NCBI RefSeq assembly: GCF_000015205.1
Contig: NC_008701.1
Coordinates: forward strand, 1,762,403-1,826,402
Length of the DNA stretch: 64,000 nt
Source: Pyrobaculum islandicum DSM 4184
Lineage (GTDB): Archaea; Thermoproteota; Thermoprotei; Thermoproteales; Thermoproteaceae
Reading direction: 5' to 3'
A model generated the notes under the pieces. The model searched no databases and had not been told where the DNA came from. It was given only the letters and a program-made list of their open reading frames with translations. Each line of letters begins with the position of its first letter. Within the stretch, counting starts at the first letter, position 1. Below are positions 17,090-26,041 of the stretch, piece by piece. A program made the translations under genes and the position numbers.

Positions 17090-17677
17090 ATGTATATTGC
17101 CATGTTGACGGCCTTTCTCCTAGTCTTGGCGGCTTCGGCAGTTGTAACACTCTATAGAGCCTATAGAGCTATCTCTACATCTCCAACTGCCGTAGCTCCA
17201 CAAGAGTTTATGCGGTTTTTGACATTTGGCGCGGTTAGAGATAGGAAATTTAGAACTACATCATTGGCCTTTCACATTGCCATAATTACATCATTAATGG
17301 GGCACCTATTTATATTTGTAAAAGATGTACCAACGACGTTGTCTAAGGCAGGCATGGCGATTGGCCTAGTTGCCCTGGCGTCTCTAATCGCCTTGATAGT
17401 GAGGAGGATTTTTACAGGCGATGTTCTTGCGGTATCTCTCATAGCTTTGGCAACTGTGCTGACGGGGACTATGCTTGGCTTTGTCGCGCCGAGGGATTAC
17501 CTAGTGGAGATAGCCCTCTCTATGCCCACGTCGTTTGATTTAGCCACGGCGTTGTTGTTGATACATGTCGCGTGTGCATCTGCATTAGCCGCCGCGTTGC
17601 CTATCACCTCTATGTGCCATATTACGGCTGTCATCACATATTTTGTCTATAAACTACGTAGAAGACAACACTTTTGA
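17090..17677 (+). CDS. DsrM/HdrE/NarI-like membrane cytochrome b
   Basis: About 195 residues with five hydrophobic segments. FHIAIITSLMGHLFIF in the second segment and LLIHVACASALAAALP in the last provide histidines in positions suited to haem b ligation, as in NarI/DsrM. TATA-like atataaaaag precedes ATG 17090 and ATG 17102; either may start the protein. Divergent from the DsrK-like gene with about 75 bases between them, so one regulator could control both. It would move quinol electrons to or from the DsrK-like subunit. Confidence 0.68.
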   Translation: MYIAMLTAFLLVLAASAVVTLYRAYRAISTSPTAVAPQEFMRFLTFGAVRDRKFRTTSLAFHIAIITSLMGHLFIFVKDVPTTLSKAGMAIGLVALASLIALIVRRIFTGDVLAVSLIALATVLTGTMLGFVAPRDYLVEIALSMPTSFDLATALLLIHVACASALAAALPITSMCHITAVITYFVYKLRRRQHF

Positions 17678-17992
17678 CAGACAGCCGGCGGGAGGCTCCG
17701 CCCCCGCGAGTATACAAATGGCGTCGTAACTCCCGCCAAAGGCTTCTAGTAGCGTTTTCCTATCGATATTGAGCTCAGACTCTATTACAGAGACAGGGGG
17801 ACATACCTCGTTTTCCAGCCAGAACCTCCTCACGTATTCCACAACTCTTCTGGCTGTTTCTGTAAATTTTATGCCGTTTATCTCTGCCAACAATTTTGCA
17901 AGCTCTAGACTCCACTCGCTACGGTTTTTGGGTATGCAGTTTTCTAGCTCAATTTTCTTGCCTGATATCACAACGGCGTTGGGACATTTCAC
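17654..17992 (-). CDS. dsrC: DsrC family sulfur carrier
   Basis: A 112-residue DsrC/TusE-family protein. WSLELAKLLAEINGIKFTE and the C-terminal arm DAICILAGAEPPAGC match the family. The two arm cysteines are spaced C-x10-C, with the last one four... residues from the core GC motif and seven residues before the end, so the redox-active pair typical of true DsrC is present. It carries sulfur as a trisulfide between DsrAB and the DsrMK membrane complex. The gene converges on the DsrM-like gene with a 24-base 3' overlap. No dsrAB lies in this window. Confidence 0.82.
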   Translation of the reverse strand: MKCPNAVVISGKKIELENCIPKNRSEWSLELAKLLAEINGIKFTETARRVVEYVRRFWLENEVCPPVSVIESELNIDRKTLLEAFGGSYDAICILAGAEPPAGCLSKVLSST

Positions 17993-18094
17993 AGCTATGT
18001 CTACAGTCTCTTCTTAAAAACTTCTAAAGGGGTGCAAAAAATGCATTAACAGATGGCGAATAACTATTTTTAATGTGGCGATAATCAGCATTTA

Positions 18095-19237
18095 ATGTTT
18101 CCACAACTAGATGAAATACACACACTTGTTAGAAAAACAGCAAGAGAGTTTGTAGAGAAGAGAGTTGAGCCTAACGCTCGGCGTATAGACCAAGGCTGGT
18201 ATCCCAAAGAGTTGCTTAGAGAAATGGGAGAACTCGGCTTGCTGGCGCCACACGCTCCGCCGGAATATGGAGGCCCTGGGCTAGATTTTAGAAGTATGGT
18301 AATTGTGGTCGAAGAACTCGCCAAGGCAAGCCCCGCTTTGGCTACAGTTACAGAAGTCCAGGGGTCTATGATAGTTTACGACTTGATACATTATGCAAGC
18401 GGCGAGTTAAAAGAGAAGTGGCTTGAGCCGGCGATTAGGGGAGAGAAGATAATTGCTTTTGCTCTCTCTGAGCCTTGTTGTGGTTCTGACGCCTTTTCGC
18501 TTGAAACTACCGCCGAGCGCGTCGGCGGCTCCTGGGTGATAAACGGAACTAAGCTATGGATAACCTCCGGCCTCTATGCCGACGCTTTTCTTGTCGCAGC
18601 TAGAACGGGGTCTCCAAAGGAGAAACACAAAACGGTAACGCTATTTCTCGTAGAGAGAGGGCGTTGTGTAGAGACCGCCCCAGTTGCAGTAATGGGCGTT
18701 AGAGGAACTGGCACAGCTGAGGTTAAGTTTAACAACTGTGAGGTAGGCGACGAGGCTATCGTCGGCGGGTTAAATGGCGCGTTTAAAGTTGTCCTCGAGG
18801 ATTTAAACAACGGACGTACTTGCGTTGGGGCTATTGGGCTCGGCATAGCACAAGGCGCAATTAAAGAGGCCGAGTCTTATACAAAGAGGAGAGTTGCGTT
18901 TGACATGCCGATTATAAACTTCCAAGTGGTTCAACACTACATAGCGTCAATAAAGGCACAGATCGAGGCTGTGAGAGGCGTTGTTTATACGGCGGCGTAT
19001 TTTAGAGATAAAAATAGCGAATTATTCCCACTATACGCCCAGATAGCGAAATATCTAGGTTCTCGACTTGCCGTAGATGCAACTAGGACAGCTATGCAGA
19101 TCATGGGGGGCTTCGGCTATTCAACAGATTCAAAAGTAGAGATGTTATATAGAGATGCAAAAGCCACGGAGATATACGAGGGTGCAAACGAGATTGTGCT
19201 CAACACTCTCTTTAAACTAGCGGAGAAATACGGCTAA
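18095..19237 (+). CDS. acyl-CoA dehydrogenase
   Basis: A 380-residue FAD-dependent acyl-CoA dehydrogenase. It has the family motifs FALSEPCCGSDAFS, WVINGTKLWITSG for flavin contact, and near the end TEIYEGANEI, which places the catalytic Glu in the common position (IYEG). It oxidises an acyl-CoA to the enoyl-CoA and passes electrons to ETF. TATA-like ctatttttaatg lies about 25 bases upstream of ATG 18095. No other beta-oxidation gene lies beside it. Its 3' end overlaps dihydroorotase by 4 bases. Confidence 0.95.
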   Translation: MFPQLDEIHTLVRKTAREFVEKRVEPNARRIDQGWYPKELLREMGELGLLAPHAPPEYGGPGLDFRSMVIVVEELAKASPALATVTEVQGSMIVYDLIHYASGELKEKWLEPAIRGEKIIAFALSEPCCGSDAFSLETTAERVGGSWVINGTKLWITSGLYADAFLVAARTGSPKEKHKTVTLFLVERGRCVETAPVAVMGVRGTGTAEVKFNNCEVGDEAIVGGLNGAFKVVLEDLNNGRTCVGAIGLGIAQGAIKEAESYTKRRVAFDMPIINFQVVQHYIASIKAQIEAVRGVVYTAAYFRDKNSELFPLYAQIAKYLGSRLAVDATRTAMQIMGGFGYSTDSKVEMLYRDAKATEIYEGANEIVLNTLFKLAEKYG

Positions 19238-20379
19238 ACGTCGTACACTTCGCCATTTCTAAAGAAGATTTTTCCGCCAACTGCAGTGGCGACGACTACG
19301 CCAAATGCTCTAAACCCCTCAAACGGCGTATATTTACACCTGCCGGCAAATTCCTCCCCCCTTACTGTAAACTCCTCGAGCTTGATAATTGTAAATACGC
19401 CGCCTATAATATCGTTGTTTACATTGAGGAAACGCGCGGGTCTGTGGGAATATAGCCGTACGACGTCGTCTAGTGTTAACACCCCCCTCTTCCAGAGAGA
19501 AAGCAACAAGCTGAGCGCTATGTCTAAGCTACATATGCCCGGCGGCGGGCTGTCTGACTTTTTCTCCTCCGGCGTATGCGGGGCGTGGTCTGTGGCGTAT
19601 ATATCCACAAGCCCGGCGGCGAGACGGGCGAGGAGTAGTTTTCTAAGTCCCGGCTCCCTAAGCCTCGGGTTGACTAGACATAAACCGCCTAGCTTACAGT
19701 TCTCTCTGTCTAGAAATAGATGGTGTGGAGTTACGTCTACCGTGGCCCAGCCCCTGGCTATATCGACAGTCTGAGGTAGAGAGACATGCGTCAGATGGAC
19801 TCTGGCCTCTGTATCCCAGGCGAGACGTCTCGCCTTTTCAACACACGCCATCTCAGCCTCCGGCGGCCTCTCGCCGTCTTTAAAATAAGCCGGGTCCTCA
19901 CAGTGGAAGATTAATGTACATCCAAGGCCGGCACATCTCCTCGCGAGCGCCTCTATATGCCCCCAGCCGAACTCTGCTACATCCTCTGGGTAAACCTTCA
20001 CAGTAGGAGGCCTTGCTATATCTAACTCTCTAAGGTCCACAGGCACTCCCATATGCACTCTGTATACTATGGGCAACCGCGCCCCCTCCCCTAGCCTCTT
20101 CTTGTAGAGCTCTGCAGTTCTAATATGGGGTTTTGTATTTGGCATATCGCCCACGGCGACTACGCCTCCTGCCAACGCCGCCGCGGCTCCGCCTTCTAAA
20201 GTCTCCTTATGTGCCAACTCCCAGTCGCGGAAGTGGACGTGTATATCGACCATCCCGGGCAGTATTATGTAGTCGTTTGAAAACTGTACAGTCTTACACC
20301 CCTCCCTCCCCAGTCTTATCCGGACGAAATGTCCACCTATATACGCTCTGCCTTCGACTCTTATACACACGTCTAACAA
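19234..20379 (-). CDS. pyrC: dihydroorotase
   Basis: A 381-residue amidohydrolase of the dihydroorotase class, third step of pyrimidine synthesis. The metal-binding HVHFRD motif is near residue 48, GDMPNTKP follows, and TDHAPHTPEEK holds the last metal Asp. The start is TTG 20379, which overlaps the end of the KaiC-like gene by 7 bases, so the two are co-transcribed. No other pyr gene is nearby. Confidence 0.93.
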   Translation of the reverse strand: MLDVCIRVEGRAYIGGHFVRIRLGREGCKTVQFSNDYIILPGMVDIHVHFRDWELAHKETLEGGAAAALAGGVVAVGDMPNTKPHIRTAELYKKRLGEGARLPIVYRVHMGVPVDLRELDIARPPTVKVYPEDVAEFGWGHIEALARRCAGLGCTLIFHCEDPAYFKDGERPPEAEMACVEKARRLAWDTEARVHLTHVSLPQTVDIARGWATVDVTPHHLFLDRENCKLGGLCLVNPRLREPGLRKLLLARLAAGLVDIYATDHAPHTPEEKKSDSPPPGICSLDIALSLLLSLWKRGVLTLDDVVRLYSHRPARFLNVNNDIIGGVFTIIKLEEFTVRGEEFAGRCKYTPFEGFRAFGVVVATAVGGKIFFRNGEVYDV

Positions 20380-21515
20380 ACAAGGCGGGGCGCCGGCTGC
20401 GTCTCAAAACGACATACGGCCCTCCCACTGGGTGTATACACCACGGCCTGATCCCGCTTTATATACGCCACGGCGTCTGCAAAATATCCAAAGCCAAAGT
20501 CTCGCTGGGCGCTTGCCAAAATTGTAACGCCGAGGTTTTTCAACTCGTCGGTTTCAAGCCGATTTATCTCGAGGGCCTTCTTCCCATATACTAAATATTC
20601 GACGTCAACACCTTCTGACACAACTACGTCTGCGTCTGTCTCAGTCAGCGCGTCGTAGAGACTTTTTACATGGGTGAAGTGACTCAGAGGGCTAGGCGAT
20701 GCCCTCTGAACCACGGCCCTCCCGCCGAATTTTTCAACAAGCTTAGAGACGATATCTATGTCTCCAGAGAAGACGCGATAGAGTATTTTTAACCCCTCTT
20801 TAGACAACTCGGCAACTGTTTTTGCAAGAAGCGGCGTCACCATCTTTCCAACTAGGAAATACACATGTCCGCAAGCCAAGGGCCCAAAAGCCGGCGAGAG
20901 AGACTCAACCCACTTACCCCACGGGTTTTTCTTATGTGGTTTTGGCAGTTCGTCTATAAACACCACGCCCCGCCCCTCTAATATGTCAAACTCTATGTAA
21001 TACCCAGCGCGTCTCCCCCTCGCCTTGATTATATACATCCTTCTCTCTGCAACGCCGTTTTCCATCCGGAGCTCTAGACGTATGAGGTTATCTGCTATAT
21101 AATCCAGAGGTGTTGTAGTCTCTTCTTCGGCGATTCCTATAAAGTCTATTTTTGCAGGCTTAAATACTCTATATACGGCGTTTGTAAGCCACTCTCTGCT
21201 CTGAGCCCCCTCTATAAGAGCTGAGATAGAGTCTGCCACAACCAGGTGATACTCGTTTTGAGAAACGGCTGAGACTATCTGGTTTAATATAGCATCAGTC
21301 TTTACAAAAATCATATCCCAAAATTCGGCATTTGAAAGATCATACCCAAGCCTAGCCGCATTTTCAAGGAAGGTCTCTCTGTCTTCATATAACGAGACCC
21401 ACAAAACTCTCTTCCCTCTTGTCAAATATTCGTGGGCGATACGCATGGCGAGACTAGTTTTACCAGTTCCCGGCCTTCCAGAAATTGCTGTAACACCCCT
21501 AAAGTTAAACTCCAT
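20373..21515 (-). CDS. KaiC/RadA-like RecA-superfamily ATPase
   Basis: A 380-residue protein with a single RecA-like domain. Walker A is SGRPGTGKTS at residues 12-21, Walker B LVVADSISAL near residue 92, and IGIAEEETTTPLDYIADN matches the archaeal KaiC-like group. A second half (residues 215-370) of unclear fold lacks a second Walker A, so this is not a double-domain KaiC. The promoter ttttatagg lies about 25 bases before ATG 21515. Function unknown; archaeal KaiC-like proteins are mostly regulators. Confidence 0.82.
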   Translation of the reverse strand: MEFNFRGVTAISGRPGTGKTSLAMRIAHEYLTRGKRVLWVSLYEDRETFLENAARLGYDLSNAEFWDMIFVKTDAILNQIVSAVSQNEYHLVVADSISALIEGAQSREWLTNAVYRVFKPAKIDFIGIAEEETTTPLDYIADNLIRLELRMENGVAERRMYIIKARGRRAGYYIEFDILEGRGVVFIDELPKPHKKNPWGKWVESLSPAFGPLACGHVYFLVGKMVTPLLAKTVAELSKEGLKILYRVFSGDIDIVSKLVEKFGGRAVVQRASPSPLSHFTHVKSLYDALTETDADVVVSEGVDVEYLVYGKKALEINRLETDELKNLGVTILASAQRDFGFGYFADAVAYIKRDQAVVYTPSGRAVCRFETQPAPRLVC

Positions 21516-21529
21516 ACTTAATATAACAC

Positions 21530-23146
21530 CTATAAAAACTTGTGTTCTATATATCTCTCGGTATTACTCACTATAAGTTTATTTATGCCAACGGCGACGT
21601 CTACAGCCCCCCTGTGTATAACGAGCTCAGAGCGCCTTGTCTCAACCCACGCAGGCCCTTTGTAAAGAGCTAGTTCTCTCCTCGTCGTGTATAATCTCTT
21701 TAAAAACTCCCTAAGTGGGGAGTCGGGACAGGGGCTGTAAGGCCTTCTATTAGTGTGGTCTTCTGCTCTGCCGACTTCTCCACATTCGCCACCTGCGTAA
21801 ATAGAGGGGACTCCCGGCAGTGAGAAAATCAGGGCATACCCTCTATATAGCGTATTTATGTCAAAAATAGAGGCGGCTCTGTCTGTATCATGGTTTTCAA
21901 GAAAGGTGTTCATATATGGCAACGCCGCCGGTGGCGTAAGCGCTATGTATAAGTTCGTCCACTTCACAAATCTATCTAGGTCTTTAGCCAGCCAATCTAC
22001 CGCCGCCTTGTAGAGTAAATACGCTGTAAACCCTGGTACTGCCCAATAGAAAGGCGCTGGGTTTCCCATGTGTTCTCCAAATATATAAAGCCCTTCCGCC
22101 GGTTTTAAAATCTCCGCCCAGGCGCCAGGCGGAATTCCGTGAGCTACATCTAGCCTAAATCCATCTACGTGGCTTTTCCAAAACTCGACGACTTTCCTCC
22201 CGTATTCCACAGCGCTAGGCTTTGAATAATCGAGCTTTGGCATTAGCCAGACGTCTAGAAAAGTCTCATATGGCGGCTCCCCCCTAAATAATTCGCGAAG
22301 CGCCTCCATAGGCATCTTCTCTGCTATCTTCTTGACAAGATGTGTATAGTCTAGGCTTTTAAAAACAAAGGGGCCCTCTGGAAATATGGCGTTTCGCAAC
22401 CCCACGTGGTAAAGCACGATATCTAACACAAGCTTCATCCCCCGCCGTCTCAATGTCTCTCTCATCGTCACAAAGGCGCTCCAGCCGCCTAGTTTTTCGT
22501 CTACCTGTAGGTGGTCAACTACGTCGTAGCGGTGATAGCTCATTGCGGGGTATATCGGGTGGAGATAGAGCGTATCTGCTATATCAAGCGCCGTAATTGC
22601 AAGCTTAGCCACATCTCTTAACGTCCCGCCACAGTAACCCCGCCTGAGGTCTCTACAGCCGAGTCTATCGGCGGCTCGGTCTGGCAGAACTTCATACATC
22701 GCAGTCACTCCAGGCGCATTGGCCACCGGTGGGGATTTAAAACGCCTAGTTTTACCACAACAACGGAGTGTATATCTCCTCCCTTTGACTAACCCGAGGT
22801 AGATAGAGAAGGGCCCTAGGTCTGCAAGCTTTACAACTCTGCCACGCCCCACCTCGGGCTCCTCTGGGGCGTATATACGGATTTCTACAACATCTCCCCA
22901 GTCCACCGCCATGTAGGGAACTACGAAATGCCATGGGTATTCAGGCGGCGCCACTACACACTCCTCTCGTCTGTCGTCTACAACAACCTCATAGACCCCC
23001 GGCGGGAGCTCTACGTACTCTCTAAAAGCCCCGCGGATCCAGCCTGAGAAATCGCCTATAGTCTCGCCGCCGGCTATTCGTACTTTAGCAACCTCGCCGT
23101 AGTAGGGATGCGCCCTCCAGCCCTCAACTACGCAAGTCACGTACAC
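21530..23146 (-). CDS. GH13 family glycoside hydrolase
   Basis: A 538-residue alpha-amylase superfamily protein. The N-terminal 120 residues form a beta domain, then the TIM barrel. The conserved regions are DIVLYHVG (region I), DGFRLDVAHG with the nucleophile Asp (II), IFGEHMGN with the acid/base Glu (III) and FLENHDTDR with the transition-state Asp (IV), so the catalytic triad is complete. No signal peptide is visible, so it probably acts on intracellular glucan. Region I has Tyr in place of the usual Asn. Divergent from QueF-L with 30 bases between them. Confidence 0.88.
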   Translation of the reverse strand: MYVTCVVEGWRAHPYYGEVAKVRIAGGETIGDFSGWIRGAFREYVELPPGVYEVVVDDRREECVVAPPEYPWHFVVPYMAVDWGDVVEIRIYAPEEPEVGRGRVVKLADLGPFSIYLGLVKGRRYTLRCCGKTRRFKSPPVANAPGVTAMYEVLPDRAADRLGCRDLRRGYCGGTLRDVAKLAITALDIADTLYLHPIYPAMSYHRYDVVDHLQVDEKLGGWSAFVTMRETLRRRGMKLVLDIVLYHVGLRNAIFPEGPFVFKSLDYTHLVKKIAEKMPMEALRELFRGEPPYETFLDVWLMPKLDYSKPSAVEYGRKVVEFWKSHVDGFRLDVAHGIPPGAWAEILKPAEGLYIFGEHMGNPAPFYWAVPGFTAYLLYKAAVDWLAKDLDRFVKWTNLYIALTPPAALPYMNTFLENHDTDRAASIFDINTLYRGYALIFSLPGVPSIYAGGECGEVGRAEDHTNRRPYSPCPDSPLREFLKRLYTTRRELALYKGPAWVETRRSELVIHRGAVDVAVGINKLIVSNTERYIEHKFL

Positions 23147-23176
23147 AAGTTCAAATAGTGTTAAATATGATAGGTT

Positions 23177-23506
23177 ATGCTCAAGCTTTCTAAAAACCCC
23201 TCTCTAGTCCGTTTAAAAACACGTGGCGAGTCTATATGCCCCATTAGCAAAGTGGTAGACTCCTTTGAGATATCTCTAGAGTATATCCCAAGAGGCGTCG
23301 CGTTGTCTATAGAGGAGTTTAAAAAAATGGTAGATAGCTATAGAGGCAGAGAAATACTTCACGAAGAACTCGCCGTAGATATAATGGAGAGAGTAAAAGC
23401 GGCTGTCAACCCGCCGTATGTCAAAGTAGTTGTAAAGTCTATATATATGGGCGTTGAGGTTGAAGTTATAGCCGAGTCTGGGGGCGTCCCGCCGGTGTAT
23501 ATCTAA
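23177..23506 (+). CDS. QueF-like archaeosine synthase
   Basis: A 109-residue tunnel-fold protein. SICPISKVVD places the nucleophilic Cys at residue 21 and the conserved Asp at residue 28, as in QueF. Small single-domain QueF-like proteins of crenarchaea convert preQ0 at position 15 of tRNA to archaeosine by adding ammonia, rather than reducing the nitrile; they replace ArcS. The protein lacks the longer form of bacterial QueF. Very good match to the family in length and spacing. Its 3' end overlaps the ABC permease by 4 bases. Confidence 0.88.
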   Translation: MLKLSKNPSLVRLKTRGESICPISKVVDSFEISLEYIPRGVALSIEEFKKMVDSYRGREILHEELAVDIMERVKAAVNPPYVKVVVKSIYMGVEVEVIAESGGVPPVYI

Positions 23507-24228
23507 GGCTCCCGCCACTTAGCCAGCTTAATAAGGAAGTAGAGGCCAGATATGCTCTGTATAGCTAATGCAACCGCCGCGGCGGCAGTCAGCCAAATAT
23601 CATAAGCCGCAAGGCCGGCGGCTTGTTGTATAAGTATGCCGGCGGCGCCCGTGGGCATCACCACGCCGAGATACGGACTCGGCAAAAGACTTGCGGGGTA
23701 GTAGACGGGGGCGGCCACTGTGAAGACTGTAGATAGTATCTGCGGCAGAGACCAAGCATATCTCATGTGTTTAACAAGAGAGGAGAGAGTGAAGCCAATT
23801 CCGGCTGAAGCTAGCCACAGCGTTATTAAGGCATATGCGGCGGGCGGCGTGAGGAGCCCCAAGCCAAGCCACAGCGAGATAGCTACATACGCCGCTAGCG
23901 TTGGCAGAGAGAAGACAAAAGAGCTGAGGGCAAGGCCTAGGGCGTAGCCGATGGGAGATACAGGGGCCGCCGTGAGCATACTCTGGTATTTAATAGCTAA
24001 GCGGTAGTAGGCGGCGTCGCCAATAAGAGAAATTCCGTTGGAGGCCACAGTCCACACCAAGCCGCCTGCCAGCCCCCACCTAAGGCCCTCGGCGCCTCCA
24101 TAAACGGCGAGAATCACTAAGAAAGACAGCGGCGTGATGGCATTTGTAACTACCCACACCCAGCCCCTAACTGCGGCAATCCACCCATTTATCCAAGCTA
24201 TGACGAGGGCGTCTCTAATCGCCTTCAT
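23503..24228 (-). CDS. ABC-2 type exporter permease
   Basis: A 241-residue membrane protein with six hydrophobic segments of the ABC-2 class. The ATPase gene upstream overlaps it by 14 bases, and the two form an operon. Near residue 60 GISLIGDAAYYRLAIKYQSMLTAAPVSPIGYALG matches the coupling region of ABC-2 permeases. The exported substrate is unknown. Confidence 0.85.
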   Translation of the reverse strand: MKAIRDALVIAWINGWIAAVRGWVWVVTNAITPLSFLVILAVYGGAEGLRWGLAGGLVWTVASNGISLIGDAAYYRLAIKYQSMLTAAPVSPIGYALGLALSSFVFSLPTLAAYVAISLWLGLGLLTPPAAYALITLWLASAGIGFTLSSLVKHMRYAWSLPQILSTVFTVAAPVYYPASLLPSPYLGVVMPTGAAGILIQQAAGLAAYDIWLTAAAAVALAIQSISGLYFLIKLAKWREP

Positions 24229-25081
24229 GACCCCCCACGGCGCCTATCTTAAGGAGGATGTAGTCTTCCAGCGACTTAGGCCTTACAACTGCCCCCTCTA
24301 CATAGGCGGGGGTTTCGACATAGTAAAGCCTCCTATCTCCCACCTCAGCAACTGCGAGACTGTTTAGCTTAGTTCCATCTCTGCCGTAGATCTCCACGAC
24401 GTATTTACCGGGCACGCTTTCCACAAGCTTTGCGGGCGGGGCGAAGTCAACTACACGGCCGCCATTTAAGACTAACACCCAGTCGGCGAGGGCTGCCGCC
24501 TCTTCTGCGTAGTGAGTTGTCAATACGACAGTGGCGCCGCGGCGCTTTAACTCAACGACGGCGTTCCAAACGACTCTCCTCGAATACACGTCTAGCCCTG
24601 TCGTCGGCTCGTCGAGAAATACCACCTCTGCCTCTGCCGCAAAGACAGCAGCTACGAGAGTCCTCCTCTTCATCCCCCCGGAGAGAGTGTCTATCTCTCT
24701 ATTACGCACATCCCATAAGCCGAACTGTTTCAACACCTCGGCGCCCCGCCTCTTGGCCTCTTTGAGAGAGTAGCCCCTCAGGAGGAGGTAGCTTACTACA
24801 AACTCGTGGGGGGTGAGGAAGTCGATCGGTCTAGCCTCCTGAGGCACAGCGGCTATAACTCTCCTCAGCTTCTCCGCCTCTCTCACTACGTCAAACCCGG
24901 CGACTTGCGCCCTGCCCTCTGTCGGCGCGAGCTCTGTAGTCAATATTCTAACTAATGTCGTCTTTCCAGCGCCGTTGGGTCCCAGCACCGCCAGCACAAC
25001 GCCCCTCCCCACCTCAAAGGTCACCCCCCTGAGAGCCCACGAACTGCCGAACCTCTTCCCGAGGTTTTCACACAGGATCAC
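24215..25081 (-). CDS. ABC exporter ATPase (DrrA/CcmA type)
   Basis: A 288-residue ATPase with Walker A GPNGAGKTT, Q-loop AAVPQEARP, signature LSGGMKRR, Walker B VVFLDEP and H-switch TTHYAEE. The LSGGM signature followed by TTGLD is typical of exporters that pair with ABC-2 permeases. The C-terminal 70 residues hold a small beta domain often seen in this class. Operon with the permease downstream. Confidence 0.93.
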   Translation of the reverse strand: MILCENLGKRFGSSWALRGVTFEVGRGVVLAVLGPNGAGKTTLVRILTTELAPTEGRAQVAGFDVVREAEKLRRVIAAVPQEARPIDFLTPHEFVVSYLLLRGYSLKEAKRRGAEVLKQFGLWDVRNREIDTLSGGMKRRTLVAAVFAAEAEVVFLDEPTTGLDVYSRRVVWNAVVELKRRGATVVLTTHYAEEAAALADWVLVLNGGRVVDFAPPAKLVESVPGKYVVEIYGRDGTKLNSLAVAEVGDRRLYYVETPAYVEGAVVRPKSLEDYILLKIGAVGGHEGD

Positions 25082-25117
25082 AATTTTGAAAATTCTAGAT
25101 GCCCCCTTAAAAACTCT

Positions 25118-25999
25118 TTAGGCCATGTAAACTTTCCGCCTGGGGTCTGTGGGGTCTATAATAGATTTTACCAAACCGGCTTTTCTAAGACGCTCAAGCG
25201 CATATCTAACAGTCCTGGGAGATAGGCCGGAGAGAGCGGCTATCTCTGAGGCGGCGAGGGGCCCTCTTTCTTCAATAATCTTCTTCACCAATAGAGCACT
25301 TGGGGGGAGCCCCGCCGCTTGTTGGAAATTCTGCACTCTCGTCACAAGTCTAGCTGTGCCGACTTTTCTAACAACGGCAACTCCCCTGTATTTAATCTTC
25401 TCTACGCCGTCTCCAATTAAATAGACGTCTGACCTACTTTTTACATCGCGGAGTTCTATTACTACGTCCGATGGAAATACATGCGGCGGCTTTCTCAACG
25501 CGGAATTTACAGGCACCACCTCTACAACATGCGCCCTTGGGTTTATAACTGCGCCGCCTGCAGACAGAGCATAGGCGGTTGAGCCAATAGGCGTTGAGAT
25601 TAAACAGCCGTCTCCCATGTCGTTAAACACAAAGGCCCCATCTACGTAGAGCGAATACCGCACAAAAGTCGCGGGTTCTGCAGACAGAAGCGCCACCTCA
25701 TTTATTGCAGTCGCCCTCTGGCCCCCGCTCTCGGCTTCGAGCCTTATTACGTCGATGATTTCAAAGACAAACTCCGCCAATAGCGGCACCTCTCTAAGCT
25801 CCAGCGCGGCGAGTTTTGCATCTACCCCAGGCGGCGATATTCCCAACACAGGTCTCTCTTCGACACGGAGAGCTCTAAGTATGTCGCGGTCTCTGCCATA
25901 TACAGCCACTACTGGCGCCCCCTTTCTCACCTCTATACCGTGTTTTACAAGCACCTCGGCAAGTGTCGTGCTGTCAGTTTCCACTTCTGTAATTTTCAC
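25118..25999 (-). CDS. NAD kinase-like protein fused to winged helix
   Basis: About 293 residues. The NAD kinase domain shows AINEVALL, GDGCLISTPIGSTAYALSAGG and a final strand region near VYLIGDGVEKI. The usual GGDG loop is replaced by YGRDRDILRAL. Residues after about 225 form a winged helix (GPLAASEIAALSGLSPRTVRYALERLRKAGLV), so the gene is a fusion of a kinase-type sensor and a DNA-binding unit. GTG 25999 is chosen because aaatttttattt lies about 25 bases upstream; an ATG at 26122 would run past the divergent promoter. Confidence 0.8.
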   Translation of the reverse strand: MKITEVETDSTTLAEVLVKHGIEVRKGAPVVAVYGRDRDILRALRVEERPVLGISPPGVDAKLAALELREVPLLAEFVFEIIDVIRLEAESGGQRATAINEVALLSAEPATFVRYSLYVDGAFVFNDMGDGCLISTPIGSTAYALSAGGAVINPRAHVVEVVPVNSALRKPPHVFPSDVVIELRDVKSRSDVYLIGDGVEKIKYRGVAVVRKVGTARLVTRVQNFQQAAGLPPSALLVKKIIEERGPLAASEIAALSGLSPRTVRYALERLRKAGLVKSIIDPTDPRRKVYMA

Positions 26000-26041
26000 A
26001 GCGGCTTTACTTAGGTGAAATAAAAATTTGCCGGGTCTCTT

